Source of the DNA: Pelagibacteraceae bacterium AG-390-L03
GTDB taxonomy: Bacteria > Pseudomonadota > Alphaproteobacteria > Pelagibacterales > Pelagibacteraceae
DNA: 64,000 nucleotides
Reading direction: 5' to 3'
NCBI GenBank assembly: GCA_003279685.1
Contig: QCHA01000004.1
Span: 20,429-84,428, forward strand
In this document: positions 1-8,618 of the stretch, piece by piece
Layout of the letters: the number at the start of each line of letters is the position of its first letter
Numbering within the stretch: the first letter of the stretch is position 1
Program-made: the position numbers and the translations under genes
Notes under the pieces: generated by a model
What the model was told of the DNA's origin: nothing
Database searches by the model: none
The model's input: only the letters and a program-made list of their open reading frames with translations

Positions 1-755
1 ATACCGTCTACATTATCTAACCAATCTGATGTAAGTCCTTCAAATGTGTCTTTTGGATGTGTAAAAACTAACAGAGGTGTCTTAACTTGATTTAAAATTT
101 CATCATTATATTTGGCTCTTAGGTCAAATTGAGCAGGTTTCTTTTTTTTGAATCTTGCTAGCGCCTCCTCTAGACCTTTTTTTTTTACTTTGTACTTTTT
201 GCTTAATTTATCAAAACATGCTGGCGCATATGCTATTCCTCCACCTGCTTTTTCTGGATGTCTTGCAAAAAACATTAGGGTCGTAAGACCACCACATGAA
301 TGTCCAGTAACAAAAACTTGTTTTCTTGGTATTCCAAGAGATACTAATTTTTCAACCAACTCTAAATTTTGCTCAACTCTTCTATCGAGTTTTGATTTTC
401 CCACATATGGTTTCTTTGATATCCACCATGCTTTGCCCATGTCTCCTTTTATTTTGTGAGCACATAAATTATAAACCATAATTTTTTTTCCACTAACTTC
501 CTGATCTATTAAGGATAAACGATTTCGAACTTGATCAACAGTAGTGCAGTCTTTTTGAGTACCATCTAGATTATTTTGACCATGATTGTTAATTAAAACA
601 ATTTTGTTTTTTGGATTTTTAATTGTTGATAACTCAGTAATTTTAAAGTCTTTTGAAAAAAAACCTTCTTTTTTAATTGCATGCCCATCACTAAATGCAA
701 ATTTAGTAGATAAAATAAAAATTGATAAAAATATGATTAATGTTTTTTTATACAC
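1..755 (-). CDS. Secreted alpha/beta-hydrolase-like protein, 3' end cut by window edge
   Basis: The reverse strand is open from a GTG at 755 to the window edge, so about 250 residues are visible and the C-terminus is missing. The first 22 or so residues form a signal peptide (Lys-Lys followed by a hydrophobic stretch ending in FAFSDG). A GHSCGG nucleophile elbow about 145 residues in, with HGQ earlier, indicates an alpha/beta hydrolase fold exported to the periplasm. It resembles in layout the hydrolase at 19440-20354, which has GHSAGG. The GTG overlaps the stop region of the DUF1330 gene upstream by 8 bases, so the two are probably co-transcribed. Substrate unknown. The Ser-Cys-Gly variant of the elbow is unusual but compatible with activity. 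Confidence 0.75.
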   Translation of the reverse strand, partial: MYKKTLIIFLSIFILSTKFAFSDGHAIKKEGFFSKDFKITELSTIKNPKNKIVLINNHGQNNLDGTQKDCTTVDQVRNRLSLIDQEVSGKKIMVYNLCAHKIKGDMGKAWWISKKPYVGKSKLDRRVEQNLELVEKLVSLGIPRKQVFVTGHSCGGLTTLMFFARHPEKAGGGIAYAPACFDKLSKKYKVKKKGLEEALARFKKKKPAQFDLRAKYNDEILNQVKTPLLVFTHPKDTFEGLTSDWLDNVDG

Positions 756-1038
756 CTTTAATAATTATATTTGTCCCTTCAGAATTATCGAGTCTTATTT
801 GTTTTATTGGTTTGTACTCTTCGGAGTTGTACCACTCTAGCGCTTTTTCATAACTTGGGAATTTAACTATAATTATTCTTGGAAATTGAGTTTCACCATC
901 AAAAATTTTATATTCTCCATTTCTTACAAGAAATTCTCCACTAAATTTTTTAACAATTGGAGTAACTTTTTCTACGTACTCTTTATAATTTTCTGGATTA
1001 GTGACTTTTAATTGTGCAATTACAAAACCTGCGGGCAT
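748..1038 (-). CDS. DUF1330 family small protein
   Basis: A 96-residue protein with the ferredoxin-like alpha/beta layout of DUF1330: an N-terminal strand (AGFVIAQLKV), a YKEYVEKV helix, a central FDGE turn, and the FPSYEKALEWYNSEEYKPI helix typical of the family. No signal peptide, so cytoplasmic. The family is common but its function is unsettled. The ribosome-binding site is strong (AAAGGAGGA about 6 bases before the ATG), unusual in this window and suggesting good expression. It is followed directly by the secreted hydrolase gene with an 8-base overlap. Confidence 0.85.
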   Translation of the reverse strand: MPAGFVIAQLKVTNPENYKEYVEKVTPIVKKFSGEFLVRNGEYKIFDGETQFPRIIIVKFPSYEKALEWYNSEEYKPIKQIRLDNSEGTNIIIKGV

Positions 1039-1058
1039 TTTATCCTCCTTTAATCTTT

Positions 1059-2351
1059 CTAATTTTTACAGTTAGATGGATGTGTTTCATAGTTTTGTTC
1101 ATCTAAATATTTGAATCGATTAAATAAAAATTTATTTACTTTTTCATAATTTTTTTTTGAAATTCTATCTTCTTTGCACCTTGATGCATACCACCATAAA
1201 ACTGTTTCTGCTAAATCTTCACGGTTGGGATATTCCCATGCATAATCTGAAACATAATACTTATCTGTACTAATGGCATTCAGCCACATATCTTCTTCAA
1301 TAGATTTTGTACCCCAATGCCAATCAAGTGAGATATGAACTAATTCATGAAACATAGACTCTTCTATATATTTTCTATTTTCTTTTATAAAAGTATTTGT
1401 ATGAATTATTGCATACCCATTTCCACCTGCCCAACTAGGATTACCTTTATGGATGATTAAATATTTTACTTTTTTCCTTAAAAAAGCAGGCATTTGTCCA
1501 AATATTTTTCCAAATTTAATTGCTTGTTTTTCTGCTTTTTTTAAATCTTTAAATTCATCATTAACCTTTATTAAAATATCATCTGTATTTTCAAATGATG
1601 CTTTATATACAAAAACAGAGAAATCTATTTTTTCCCATTTGGAATTTCTATTTTTAAAAGTTCTTTTATCGAAATCTAATAATTTTTTTTTTTCTATAAA
1701 TACAACCTCTTTAAAGATACTTGGATCATTTTTTTTTATAATATCGCTATCAATAAATGTTGAGGCTTTATTAAAAATAAAATTTTTACTTATACTTATA
1801 GTTTTTACAGATTTGTCCATCTCCCATATTGCAACTTCTTTTACACCATCGTTCCAAATCATTATTCCTTCACCATGTCTATTGTTATTTTTCCATTCAC
1901 CAGTATAAATGCCCCCTCCATCATTATAAAAATATTTACCTTGTCCAGTTCTTTGGCTATTTGCCCAATCACCTTCATATCTATCACCATTAGGCCATTT
2001 AAAAGTTCCTTTTCCATTGATACAATTGCCCTCTACGCAGCCGGTTTTAAGGACCGTTTTATTTTCTAAAATTTTTTTTTTGCCTACTGCAAAAAGTTTG
2101 CATTCACCATTTATTCCTTTTTCTTTTCTATGTTTTTCACAATCATTAAATCCATCTTGCTTCTCTGATCCACGTCCGTACTCACATCTTCCGTCATTAC
2201 CAACTACGACAAAAAGATGATCTTCTGAATCTTGTTTAGAAAGATCAGCATAAACTTCATCAATTATCCAATCACATATTTGTTGATTTTCTGCATTAGA
2301 GTTACCAAAAAATAAAAGAAATAATATGAATAAAGAAAATAAACTTCTCAT
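1059..2351 (-). CDS. Secreted MORN-repeat protein with C-terminal zincin-like domain
   Basis: A 430-residue protein with a clear signal peptide (cleavage near residue 20). Residues 25-90 are a cysteine-bearing N-terminal domain I do not recognise with certainty; it somewhat resembles DUF4189-type domains. Residues about 113-170 hold two to three MORN repeats (GKGTFKWPNGDRYEGDW, then YTGEWKNNNRHGEG). The C-terminal part has HELVH at 335-339, an HExxH zinc-protease motif, followed by EDLAE at 378-382 that could supply the third Glu ligand as in gluzincins. It probably acts in the periplasm or at the envelope. Its ATG is directly next to the stop of the upstream gamma-carbonic-anhydrase-like gene. 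The peptidase role is inferred from motifs only. Confidence 0.7.
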   Translation of the reverse strand: MRSLFSLFILFLLFFGNSNAENQQICDWIIDEVYADLSKQDSEDHLFVVVGNDGRCEYGRGSEKQDGFNDCEKHRKEKGINGECKLFAVGKKKILENKTVLKTGCVEGNCINGKGTFKWPNGDRYEGDWANSQRTGQGKYFYNDGGGIYTGEWKNNNRHGEGIMIWNDGVKEVAIWEMDKSVKTISISKNFIFNKASTFIDSDIIKKNDPSIFKEVVFIEKKKLLDFDKRTFKNRNSKWEKIDFSVFVYKASFENTDDILIKVNDEFKDLKKAEKQAIKFGKIFGQMPAFLRKKVKYLIIHKGNPSWAGGNGYAIIHTNTFIKENRKYIEESMFHELVHISLDWHWGTKSIEEDMWLNAISTDKYYVSDYAWEYPNREDLAETVLWWYASRCKEDRISKKNYEKVNKFLFNRFKYLDEQNYETHPSNCKN

Positions 2352-2864
2352 TTAAAATATTGATTTTAAATATTTTTTCCAATTATCTTGATAATGTTTC
2401 GTATTTTCTAGGACTGCTTTCTTTTCTACTTCTGTTACCTCTCTAATTACTCTGCCGGGAGAACCTACAACTAAAGAATTATCAGGTATCACCTTGTTCT
2501 CAGTAATTAATGATTTAGCTCCAATAATACAATTTTTACCTATTTTAGCTTTATTTAGAATTACAGCTCCAATACCAATCATACTATTATCTCCAATAGT
2601 ACACCCATGAAGCATAACAAGATGGCCTACTGTTACATCTTTTCCAACTTTTAAAGGACAACCAGGATCAGTGTGTAAAACACTACCGTCTTGAATATTA
2701 GACCCTTCACCAATGTGAATATTTTCAATATCTCCGCGTAAAACTGCGTTAAACCAAATACTAGAGTTTTTTTCTAATGTAACGTCCCCTATGATTGTTG
2801 CATTTGGAGCCACCCAATTTTCACCAGAGTTTTGAGGTTTTTTATCTTTTAAATCATAGAACAT
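2352..2864 (-). CDS. Gamma-carbonic-anhydrase-like hexapeptide repeat protein
   Basis: A 170-residue left-handed beta-helix protein with successive hexapeptide repeats (IGDVTLEKNSSIWFNAVLRGD, GSNIQDGSVLHTDPG, VGHLVMLHGCTIGDNSMIGIGA). The conserved histidines of the YrdA/CaiE/gamma-CA group are present: His in VLHTD and the pair in GHLVMLHGC, which bind metal between subunits of a trimer. Many such proteins show little carbonic anhydrase activity, so the activity is family-based inference. Cytoplasmic. Its start is only 20 bases from the divergent thioredoxin-like gene, so its promoter must overlap coding sequence. Confidence 0.85.
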   Translation of the reverse strand: MFYDLKDKKPQNSGENWVAPNATIIGDVTLEKNSSIWFNAVLRGDIENIHIGEGSNIQDGSVLHTDPGCPLKVGKDVTVGHLVMLHGCTIGDNSMIGIGAVILNKAKIGKNCIIGAKSLITENKVIPDNSLVVGSPGRVIREVTEVEKKAVLENTKHYQDNWKKYLKSIF

Positions 2865-2884
2865 AATTTATATATTATTACAGT

Positions 2885-3439
2885 ATGCCAGTTCAAACTC
2901 CAATATGCGATTTTGGTCAAAAAGCTTTACCCTTTGAATTAAAATCTACAGAAAATAAAATCATTTCTTTAAATGATATCAAGGGTGAAAACGGTACCTT
3001 GATAATGTTTATTTGTAATCATTGTCCCTATGTGAAAGCAGTCACAAAAGAAATTGTTGAGGATTGTAATGAATTAAAAAAAATTGGAATTAACTCAGTT
3101 GCAATATGTTCAAACGACTTCGTAAATTATCCAGAGGACTCATTTGAAAATATGATTAAATTTTCAAATGATAATCAGTTTAATTTTCCATATCTTCAAG
3201 ATGATACACAAGAAGTTGCTAAAGTGTATGATGCTGTATGTACTCCAGATTTTTTTGGCTATAATAAAAATTTAGAACTTCAATACAGAGGTAGATTGAG
3301 AGAACTTAAAAATTTTATTCCAGTAAAAGATGGAGAAAGTGATTTACTAAAAGCTATGAGGCAAGTTGCTGAAACTGGCAGTGGACCAAAAGATCAAACT
3401 CCTAGTGCTGGTTGTGGTATCAAATGGAAATATGATTAA
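2885..3439 (+). CDS. Thioredoxin-like / AhpC-TSA family protein
   Basis: A 184-residue thioredoxin-fold protein. The active-site region after strand beta-1 reads FICNHCPYVKAV (CxxC near residues 45-48), the signature of the NHCPY-type peroxiredoxin-like subgroup. No signal peptide, so a cytoplasmic redox role is likely. Other landmarks are YLQDDTQEVAKVYDAVCTPDFF with the cis-proline loop (CTPDFF), and a C-terminal Cys in SAGCGIKWK. The final TAA overlaps the next ATG (TAATG), so it is translationally coupled to the downstream glycosyltransferase although no functional link is evident. Confidence 0.85.
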   Translation: MPVQTPICDFGQKALPFELKSTENKIISLNDIKGENGTLIMFICNHCPYVKAVTKEIVEDCNELKKIGINSVAICSNDFVNYPEDSFENMIKFSNDNQFNFPYLQDDTQEVAKVYDAVCTPDFFGYNKNLELQYRGRLRELKNFIPVKDGESDLLKAMRQVAETGSGPKDQTPSAGCGIKWKYD

Positions 3440-4521
3440 TGTATCTATTTGTTACTAGATCTTTCCCACCTGAACTTGGTGGTATGCAAAGCTTAATGTG
3501 GGGACTTGCAAGAGAACTTTCAAAAAACTTTATGATTAAAGTATTTGCTGATTACATTGAAAACCATAAATCTTTTGATGAGCAAGCTTCATTTTCTATT
3601 GAAAGAGTTGGTGGGCCTAAATTACTAAGAAAGTATAGAAAAGCTTATCTAGTTGATGAGTTTGTTAAAGAAAGTAAAGTTAAAGGGATTATTGCCGACC
3701 ACTGGAAAAGTTTAGAACATTTAAAAACTAATAAAAATAAATATTGCTTAATCCATGGTAAAGAAATTAATCATGCAAAAGGCTCAGGTATTAATAAACG
3801 TTTATTAAAAGTTTTAAATAATGTTGAAAAAGTAATTGCTAATTCAAAATATACTAAAAATTTAGCGATAGAACTTGGGGTAGATCAAGATAAAATTATT
3901 GTCATCAACCCTGGAATTGATCCAATAAAAGATCTTGATAAAAAATCATTAGATAAAGTTGAAAGTTTACTAAAAGTAAAAACACCAAGATTAATTACAG
4001 TTTCAAGATTTGATAAGAGAAAAAATCATGAAAAGGTAATAATGGCTTTAAGAAATCTTAAACAGATTTATCCTGATATTGTCTATATTTGTGTTGGTTA
4101 CGGTGATGAGGAAGAAAATATTAAACACTTAGTTAAAGAATTAGATTTAGAAAGTCAGGTAATGTTTTTTAAAGATATAAGTGATGAATTAAAAAATGCT
4201 TTAGTAGCTAAATCAAATATATTTGTCATGCCTTCTGGTATCTATAAATCTTCAGTCGAGGGATTTGGCATAGCTTATACTGAGGCCGCTCAATATGGTA
4301 TTCCTTCTATTGGAGGCAAAGATGGTGGAGCCTCTGATGCTATTGAGCATAAAAAAACAGGTTTAATTTGTGATGGTAATAATTTAGACGAAATTTATTC
4401 ATCAATAAACTCCATATTAGAAAATAAAAAACATCTAGAGTATGGAAAAAATGCAAAAGACTTCGTTACTAAGTTCTATTGGCCCAATATAATTGAAAAA
4501 TATAAAGATATCCTAAACTAA
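3439..4521 (+). CDS. Glycosyltransferase family 4 (group 1), GT-B fold
   Basis: A 360-residue GT-B glycosyltransferase. The N-terminal Rossmann half begins TRSFPPELGGMQ, the acceptor-side glycine loop of GT4 enzymes. The C-terminal nucleotide-sugar half has VSRFDKRKNHEKVI, then the EGFGIAYTEAA segment carrying the conserved E-x7-E pair. A cytoplasmic or membrane-peripheral role in surface polysaccharide or glycolipid synthesis is expected. The ATG overlaps the preceding stop (TAATG). Donor and acceptor cannot be told from the sequence. Confidence 0.87.
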   Translation: MYLFVTRSFPPELGGMQSLMWGLARELSKNFMIKVFADYIENHKSFDEQASFSIERVGGPKLLRKYRKAYLVDEFVKESKVKGIIADHWKSLEHLKTNKNKYCLIHGKEINHAKGSGINKRLLKVLNNVEKVIANSKYTKNLAIELGVDQDKIIVINPGIDPIKDLDKKSLDKVESLLKVKTPRLITVSRFDKRKNHEKVIMALRNLKQIYPDIVYICVGYGDEEENIKHLVKELDLESQVMFFKDISDELKNALVAKSNIFVMPSGIYKSSVEGFGIAYTEAAQYGIPSIGGKDGGASDAIEHKKTGLICDGNNLDEIYSSINSILENKKHLEYGKNAKDFVTKFYWPNIIEKYKDILN

Positions 4522-4560
4522 GATTGTTTATACTTCAGTTATACTTATAGTCATTTGTTA

Positions 4561-5448
4561 ATGTCCAATAACAAATTAGCTATTTTTTTAATAATCACTT
4601 CTGTTTTTTTTGGAACTGTAATGCTTTCTTTTTTAAAGATAGCTCAAGAAGATGTTAATGTTTATGTGGCTGGTTTTTTTAGATTTTTTTTAGGATTAGT
4701 AATTATTTTACCTTACATAATTAAAAAGAAAGATGCTGTACTTAAAACAACTCATCTTAAACAACATTTTTTAAGAGCAATACTTGGTTTACCGGCAATG
4801 CTTTTGTATTTTTCTGCTTTAGTATTGCTTCCTATTGAAAAACTTACTGCAATATCTTTTGTAGTTCCTTTAATTGTAACAATACTTGCGGTATTTTTTT
4901 TAGGAGAGAAGATTTATATATATCGAACTTTAGCATTAATACTTGGTTTTAGTGGAATGTTGGTAATTATTCGTCCTGGTTTTGTTGATATATCTATTGG
5001 AGTTTATATGGTTTTATTTTCAGCATTACTTTGGTCAATTAATATAATTATAACTAAAAAAATTTCTAAAAATGATAGCGCAATTACTATTCTAGCTTAT
5101 CAATCTATTTTTATGAGCTTACTTAGCTTCTTTATTGTTTTATTTTTTTGGGAGATGCCAAGTATAAAAACATTCATATATCTAATCTTAGCAGCAATGT
5201 GTGGAACAGTATTACATTTAACTCTTAACCATGCTTTTAAACTAGTCGATGTAAGTATGACCCAACCTTATTCTTTTTTAAATTTAGTTTTTGCATCTAT
5301 TATTGGGTATTTTATATTTGATGAAATTCCAGATCTTTATACTTGGATTGGTGCTCTTATAATATTTACTGGTGTCCTAATAATTTCTTATAGAGAGATG
5401 AAGTTAGATAAAGAAATAATTAGAAAAAGAGTAGATATTAAGAATTAA
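4561..5448 (+). CDS. EamA/DMT superfamily transporter
   Basis: An inner-membrane protein of about 295 residues with roughly ten hydrophobic helices in two repeated EamA halves. The first half has FLGEKIYIYRTLALILGFSGMLVIIRPG and the second FDEIPDLYTWIGALIIFTGVL, the usual end-of-repeat motifs. This family exports amino acids, nucleosides or other metabolites. I chose the ATG at 4561; a TTG at 4555 would add two residues. The end overlaps the convergent tctA gene by 4 bases. Confidence 0.87.
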   Translation: MSNNKLAIFLIITSVFFGTVMLSFLKIAQEDVNVYVAGFFRFFLGLVIILPYIIKKKDAVLKTTHLKQHFLRAILGLPAMLLYFSALVLLPIEKLTAISFVVPLIVTILAVFFLGEKIYIYRTLALILGFSGMLVIIRPGFVDISIGVYMVLFSALLWSINIIITKKISKNDSAITILAYQSIFMSLLSFFIVLFFWEMPSIKTFIYLILAAMCGTVLHLTLNHAFKLVDVSMTQPYSFLNLVFASIIGYFIFDEIPDLYTWIGALIIFTGVLIISYREMKLDKEIIRKRVDIKN

Positions 5449-6944
5449 TTTTTTTTCTTGAATGTTTTATAAATTTGCCATCCAACAATAAGGATTGTAG
5501 TAGCTAGTATACAAGCTGTAAGAGTTCTGTCCCATAAAAAAGTCCATGAGCCATCGCTTAATAATAAAGATCTTCTTAAATTTTCCTCCATCAATCCGCC
5601 AAGCACAAAAGCTAAAATAAGTGGAGGCATTGGAAAATCATACAAGCGCATAAAAGTTGCAACGACTGCTATTCCAATCATTAAATAAATATCAAAATTG
5701 TTAAATGACATCACATAAATTCCAGTAATTGAAAAAAATAAAATAAGTGGGATTAGATAGTTTTTAGGCACTGCTAAAATTCTAGCGATATAAGGAATTA
5801 AAGGTAAATTTAGAATAAGTAATACTACCATTCCAATATACATCGACATAATAACTGACCAGAAAATTTCTGGATTAGTCATATAGAGTCTTGGACCTGG
5901 TTGAATACCAAAACCTAATAGAGCACCTAACATTACAGCAGTAGTTCCACTTCCCGGTATACCTAAAGTTAATAATGGAACAAATGCACCAGAACACGCT
6001 GCATTATTTGCAGTCTCAGGTGCAGCTAATCCATGAACGCTACCTTTTCCAAATTTTTCTTTTTCCTCGTCTTTAACTAAATTTCTTTCCATCCCATAAG
6101 CTAAAAATGATGCAATAGTTGCTCCTGCTCCAGGCAAAACTCCTATTATAAAACCAATAATTGATGTTCGGGGAATAGTTTTTAACATCTTAGCTCTTTC
6201 CTCTTTATTGATTCTAATTGATCCAAGTTCAGTTAAGGATACTTGTTTTGCAGCAGCTGTTGGATCATTACGTTTTAAAATAATAGTCAAGGCTTCACTC
6301 ATTGCAAAAGTTGCCATTACAACAAGAACAAAACTTATCCCATCTGTTAAATTCATATTATTAAAAGTAAACCGTGTAATGTCAGATAAACTATCCTGAC
6401 CAACTGATGCTAACATTAATCCAAGAACTACCATCATCATTGCTTTAATAAATTGCCCTTTTGATGAAAAAGCAGCAATTGCCGTTAATCCTAAGATCAT
6501 TAGTGCAAAATAATCTGGTGATCTAAACGATAAACTTACTTTTGATAAACTTGGTGCTAAAAATAATAAATAAATTGCAGCAAGTGTTCCTCCCGCAAAA
6601 GAACTCCAAGCAGCAATAGCTAAAGCTTTACCAGCTTTACCTTGTTGTGCCATTGGATAGCCATCAAATGATGTTGCAACAGTTCCAGGTACACCTGGAG
6701 CATTTAACAAAATTGAAGAAGTAGATCCACCAAATACAGCACCATAATAAACACCCGCCATTAAAATTAATCCAGTTGCTGGATCAAAACCATATGTAAT
6801 TGGTATCATTAACGCAATCGCTGTCATTGGTCCAAGACCTGGAAGCATTCCAATAATTGTTCCAAAAAAACAACCTATCATTACCATAAATATATTTTGG
6901 AAAGTTAAAGCTGTTGTTAGACCAATTAAAATTCCTTCTATCAT
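5445..6944 (-). CDS. tctA: Tripartite tricarboxylate transporter, large membrane subunit TctA
   Basis: A 499-residue, very hydrophobic protein with about 11-12 membrane helices. The TctA signature is clear: the N-terminal GTIIGMLPGLGPMTAIALMIP loop, then GGSTSSILLNAPG and a second copy in FIIGVLPGAGATIASFLAYG. It is the transport subunit of a binding-protein-dependent secondary importer for citrate-like or other carboxylates. It overlaps tctB by 4 bases, and gene order tctC-tctB-tctA on the reverse strand indicates one operon. The substrate cannot be read from the sequence. Confidence 0.95.
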   Translation of the reverse strand: MIEGILIGLTTALTFQNIFMVMIGCFFGTIIGMLPGLGPMTAIALMIPITYGFDPATGLILMAGVYYGAVFGGSTSSILLNAPGVPGTVATSFDGYPMAQQGKAGKALAIAAWSSFAGGTLAAIYLLFLAPSLSKVSLSFRSPDYFALMILGLTAIAAFSSKGQFIKAMMMVVLGLMLASVGQDSLSDITRFTFNNMNLTDGISFVLVVMATFAMSEALTIILKRNDPTAAAKQVSLTELGSIRINKEERAKMLKTIPRTSIIGFIIGVLPGAGATIASFLAYGMERNLVKDEEKEKFGKGSVHGLAAPETANNAACSGAFVPLLTLGIPGSGTTAVMLGALLGFGIQPGPRLYMTNPEIFWSVIMSMYIGMVVLLILNLPLIPYIARILAVPKNYLIPLILFFSITGIYVMSFNNFDIYLMIGIAVVATFMRLYDFPMPPLILAFVLGGLMEENLRRSLLLSDGSWTFLWDRTLTACILATTILIVGWQIYKTFKKKN

Positions 6945-7411
6945 CCCATTACTCCAATCAACTTTAAAAATGGATCTCTAAGATAAATGTCAAGAACGCC
7001 ATGTAATAAGTACATAAATGCTGCAACAAATGGAAAAGATAGCATAAACATTAAGATCCATCTTCTCTCACCTAGAAAATAATATGACCCCATTAAAAAG
7101 AAAGAAGTCGTTAAAAAATAACCAACTTTTAAGATGGTTGCTCCATATATAATTGCAATTAAGACCAAGATTGCAGTCTTTTTATATTCTAGAGTTTTAT
7201 GCTCTACTTTAATTGTATTTGGATCTGGTAAGATTAATTTTAATCCAGAAAAAAATAAACCAGCATAACCTAAGTAAATTGGAAATGTTCTGGCATTAAA
7301 AGGTGCATTTTCATCAAATGCAAAAACTTGAATTTGATAAGCAGTATATAAATAAAATGCTGAAAAAATAAAAAAGAGCAGTGATATAATTTTTGTAGTA
7401 TTTATATTCAC
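6941..7411 (-). CDS. tctB: Tripartite tricarboxylate transporter, small membrane subunit TctB
   Basis: A 156-residue protein with four hydrophobic helices, matching the size and layout of TctB. Its first helix is the LLFFIFSAFYLYTAYQIQVF stretch and its last helix is LHGVLDIYLRDPF-proximal. TctB proteins are poorly conserved, so position between tctC and tctA is the main support. It overlaps tctA by 4 bases and follows tctC after 28 bases. Confidence 0.9.
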   Translation of the reverse strand: MNINTTKIISLLFFIFSAFYLYTAYQIQVFAFDENAPFNARTFPIYLGYAGLFFSGLKLILPDPNTIKVEHKTLEYKKTAILVLIAIIYGATILKVGYFLTTSFFLMGSYYFLGERRWILMFMLSFPFVAAFMYLLHGVLDIYLRDPFLKLIGVMG

Positions 7412-7439
7412 TGCTCTAATTTTTAAATAACCCTAAGGA

Positions 7440-8420
7440 TTATATAACTCCTAATTTCTTCATAAGAGCTGTCATTTCTTCTGTTTGTTTTTCTAAGAAA
7501 GAAACAAACTTATCACCTGGATTGTAAATATTAACCCAAGCATTTCTTGCTCTAACAGTTTCCCATTCAGAAGTTTTTTGTACATCGCCTAGCATTTTAG
7601 CAATTGCATTTTTATCTGCACTGCTCATACCTGGAGGGCCAAAAAATCCTCTCCAGTTAACGAATTGTACATCATATCCTTGTTCTTTTAGAGTTGGTGC
7701 ATCAGGAGCATCAGAAACTCTTGAAGGAGCAGTAATACCAATAATTGTTACTTGGTCTCTTGCACCCATCAATTCACCTAAACCTGTAGAAATAATTTGA
7801 GTCTCTCCAGATAAAAGTCCAGCTAACGCTTTTCCACCAGCATCATAAGGAATGTAAGCTACATCATTTGGATTAGCACCAGCTGCTTGAAAAGCTAAAG
7901 CACCAATTAAATGGTCCATACTTCCTCTTACTGATCCACCAGCCATTTTAATTGAGCTTGGATCCTTTTTGTATGCATCAACAACATCTTTAAAGTTTTT
8001 GTAAGGTGAGTTTTTTGCAACAGCAATTGCACCATAGTCACCAATTACACCAGCGATCGGCACAACATCTTTATAAGATAAAGTACCACTACCTTTTACA
8101 TAACCTTTGTGTCTAGTGATTGATCTTAAAACTAATGGTGTTGATTGAACTAAAACTGTGTTTGCAGGCTTAGTATTAATCATGAAAGCTAATGCTTTAC
8201 CACCACCACCACCTGACATATTTTCAAATGATGCACTTTTTAACATTCCAGCTTTTGTTAAAGCTTCTCCAGTACCTCTAGCAGTTCCATCCCAACCACC
8301 ACCAGCACCACCACCAATTACGAAATGAATTTTATCAATCGCAATTGAACTAGTTGTAGTTGCTGAGAATAACAGGATTGCTGAAAATAATACTGAAACT
8401 ATTCTTTTTAAGTTTTTCAT
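7440..8420 (-). CDS. tctC: Tripartite tricarboxylate transporter, periplasmic binding protein TctC
   Basis: A 326-residue periplasmic solute-binding protein with a signal peptide (about 28 residues, ending SSIAID). It has the Bug/TctC-family ligand loop early in the mature protein (VIGGGAGGGWDGTARGTGEAL) and the second domain landmarks AYIPYDAGGKALAGLLSGE and RGFFGPPG. It captures the carboxylate ligand and delivers it to TctAB. The ATG is preceded by GAGAGGG, a good ribosome-binding site, as expected for an abundant binding protein at the head of the operon. Confidence 0.93.
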   Translation of the reverse strand: MKNLKRIVSVLFSAILLFSATTTSSIAIDKIHFVIGGGAGGGWDGTARGTGEALTKAGMLKSASFENMSGGGGGKALAFMINTKPANTVLVQSTPLVLRSITRHKGYVKGSGTLSYKDVVPIAGVIGDYGAIAVAKNSPYKNFKDVVDAYKKDPSSIKMAGGSVRGSMDHLIGALAFQAAGANPNDVAYIPYDAGGKALAGLLSGETQIISTGLGELMGARDQVTIIGITAPSRVSDAPDAPTLKEQGYDVQFVNWRGFFGPPGMSSADKNAIAKMLGDVQKTSEWETVRARNAWVNIYNPGDKFVSFLEKQTEEMTALMKKLGVI

Positions 8421-8618
8421 TATTTTTCCCTCTCTAATTTAAAAAACACAGTAAATTACAGTATAAATATTAATGCAACTTATAATATTATCATTCAACT
8501 AATGGTTGATTCTAATTATTGAGATAAAAACTCATCATTAACTATTAATAAATTTTATTAAAAAAATTTAAATTCACTTTTTTCGTTAACTTCTTTTCTA
8601 TTATTTTTTTTCAAAGTG
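8421..8618. promoter_or_regulatory. Divergent promoter region between tctC and the AbrB-like gene
   Basis: About 195 bases, one of the longest gaps here. Extremely AT-rich, so promoter boxes cannot be placed uniquely. At its middle lies a perfect 5-5-5 inverted repeat, TCAACTAATGGTTGA (8495-8509), a plausible operator for one or both genes. On the tctC side, TATACT near 8463 could serve as a -10 box, without a convincing -35. The far end holds poly-T tracts (8575-8610). No small ORF is convincing in it. Confidence 0.4.

Noticed and set aside
586..840. 84-residue forward frame across the 5' end of the first hydrolase
   Set aside because: Antisense to two supported genes and without a recognisable domain.
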